Made by a program: the position numbers and the translations under genes | The notes under the pieces: generated by a model | Seen by the model: the letters and a program-made list of their open reading frames with translations, nothing else | Databases searched by the model: none | Told to the model about the DNA's origin: nothing | Assembly (NCBI GenBank): GCA_017940105.1 | Contig: JAGAZG010000091.1 | Location: 1-22,271, forward strand | Source of the DNA: Mailhella sp. | GTDB lineage: Bacteria; Desulfobacterota; Desulfovibrionia; Desulfovibrionales; Desulfovibrionaceae | Direction of reading: 5' to 3' | Length of the DNA: 22,271 nt | In this document: positions 21,712-22,271 of the stretch, one piece after another | Layout: each line of letters begins with the position of its first letter | Position numbering within the stretch: position 1 is the first letter of the stretch

Positions 21712-21971
21712 AGGTTGAACAGCATCACGAAATTTTTCTATCCGTTCAGGCATGATTGTGCGAACACGTTCACCGTTAACTTTATTTGTTCCAAGACCCA
21801 ATGCCGTTGCCGCTTTCCGCCCACGTTTTACCAATGTTGATGTCTGCGAGATGGCTTGTGTCCGCGCCAGGAAAAATCTGGTTGCACGCCTGGTTGATGG
21901 CTTTCTACCTGAAAACATGCATGTCCACTGCATAAGACTTACGGCAAAATAAATAGTATACTATGCAAATA
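21712..21971. other. Non-coding stretch between the HTH pseudogene and the HipB-like gene
   Basis: I see no supportable gene here. Short open frames exist on both strands (an 80-codon one on the minus strand, 21691-21933, and a 66-codon one on the plus strand, 21752-21952), but neither resembles a known family nor has a ribosome binding site. It may be the remains of genes that once accompanied the decayed antitoxin. A 12-bp perfect palindrome (ATAGTATACTAT, 21953-21964) lies at its right end. Confidence 0.4.
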
Positions 21972-22000
21972 TTGACAGATAACTATTGTCATGGCATATT
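21953..22000 (+). promoter_or_regulatory. Promoter and candidate operators of the HipB-like gene
   Basis: TTGACA (21972-21977) and CATATT (21995-22000) with a 17-base spacer form a good promoter. The 12-bp palindrome ATAGTATACTAT (21953-21964) lies just upstream of the -35, and TGACA/TGTCA arms with a nine-base spacer (21973-21991) overlap the -35. Either could bind the encoded HTH protein for autoregulation, as is usual for HipB-type antitoxins; this is inference. Confidence 0.5.
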
Positions 22001-22031
22001 TTTACCTATATATGCGTATTTAGAGGTAATA

Positions 22032-22271
22032 ATGATTTTCCATCCTGCACTGAAAACTCCTCACGATCTTCAGCAGGAGCTTGCTGCAAAGGCAAAAGCC
22101 CTGCGTCTTTCCATGAACCTGTCCCAGCAGGATCTTGCCCGACAATCAGGCGTAAGCTTGGGAAGTCTGCGCCGCTTTGAGCAATCTGGCGAAATTTCGC
22201 TGAAATCTCTCCTGGATATCGCATGGGCTCTTGGATGTCTGAAGGAGTTTTCCCTTCTCTTTGCACCTGGA
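22032..22271 (+). CDS. XRE-family transcriptional regulator, HipB-like (partial, runs off the window)
   Basis: The first 80 codons are visible. The peptide has an XRE helix-turn-helix at about residues 20-75: LRLSMNLSQQDLARQSGVSLGSLRRFEQSGEISLKSLLDIAWALG. The lead TPHDLQQELAAKAKALRLSMNLSQ and SLRRFEQSGEISL are typical of small HipB-like regulators that precede hipA kinase genes. The ATG at 22032 has GAGG five bases upstream and a promoter with two palindromes. The next gene is outside the window, so the expected HipA partner is a prediction only. It sits in the accessory stretch that also holds the decayed antitoxin gene. Confidence 0.82.
   Translation, partial: MIFHPALKTPHDLQQELAAKAKALRLSMNLSQQDLARQSGVSLGSLRRFEQSGEISLKSLLDIAWALGCLKEFSLLFAPG

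Noticed and set aside
21691..21933. 80-codon minus-strand open frame between the HTH pseudogene and the HipB-like gene
   Set aside because: No ribosome binding site, no resemblance to a known family, and it overlaps the end of the pseudogene on the opposite strand; kept only as a note.

Overview
The window looks like chromosomal DNA of a Desulfovibrio-type sulfate reducer (Desulfovibrionaceae). The reasons are the moderately high GC content, the gene order thrS-infC-rpmI-rplT-pheS-pheT, a leuCDB cluster of the archaeal-like LeuC type, an EpsC-type serine acetyltransferase next to a cysteine synthase, and an N-terminal fragment resembling the HisD/HpsN dehydrogenases common in that family. This placement is inferred from protein resemblance only; no 16S gene is present.

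Layout. (1) 1-1771: a divergent pair, the start of a histidinol-dehydrogenase-family gene (minus) and an iron-sulfur L-serine dehydratase (plus). (2) 1823-8885, minus strand: tRNA-Val(GAC), thrS, infC, rpmI, rplT, then after an intrinsic terminator pheS and pheT. This is a translation-machinery block, and it meets sdaA at a shared bidirectional terminator. (3) 9110-12012, plus: leuC-leuD-leuB, the middle steps of leucine synthesis (no leuA here), preceded by a promoter-like and terminator-like leader. (4) 12074-14271, plus: a small unknown protein, a cysteine synthase homologue and serine O-acetyltransferase, apparently one operon behind a TTGACA promoter, closed by a terminator. (5) 14412-18302, plus: a short-chain dehydrogenase, an OFA-like MFS transporter, an omega-amidase-like nitrilase and a TSUP (TauE/SafE) permease, apparently peripheral catabolism and transport with unknown substrates. 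(6) 18440-19162: an unrecognised 240-aa soluble protein with its own promoter and terminator. (7) 19267-20547, minus: a FadL/OmpP1-family outer-membrane transporter whose Shine-Dalgarno sequence lies in one arm of a 10-bp inverted repeat. (8) 20622-22271: an accessory junction holding an IS5-type (DUF4096) transposase relic framed by a 13-bp inverted repeat, an initiator tRNA-Met with a defective T-stem, a decayed XRE/HTH antitoxin pseudogene, and the start of a HipB-like XRE regulator that runs off the window.

Most of the window is core metabolism. The points most worth a second look are an SD that points to an in-frame AUA as a possible infC start, the possible SD-sequestering hairpin before the FadL-like gene, the tRNA-fMet/decayed antitoxin/HipB junction, the truncated transposase-derived ORF, several promoter-hairpin-gene arrangements that could be attenuators (leuC, the SDR gene, pheS, thrS), and a cysteine synthase homologue with an altered substrate loop. 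No CRISPR array, rRNA or complete mobile element was seen.
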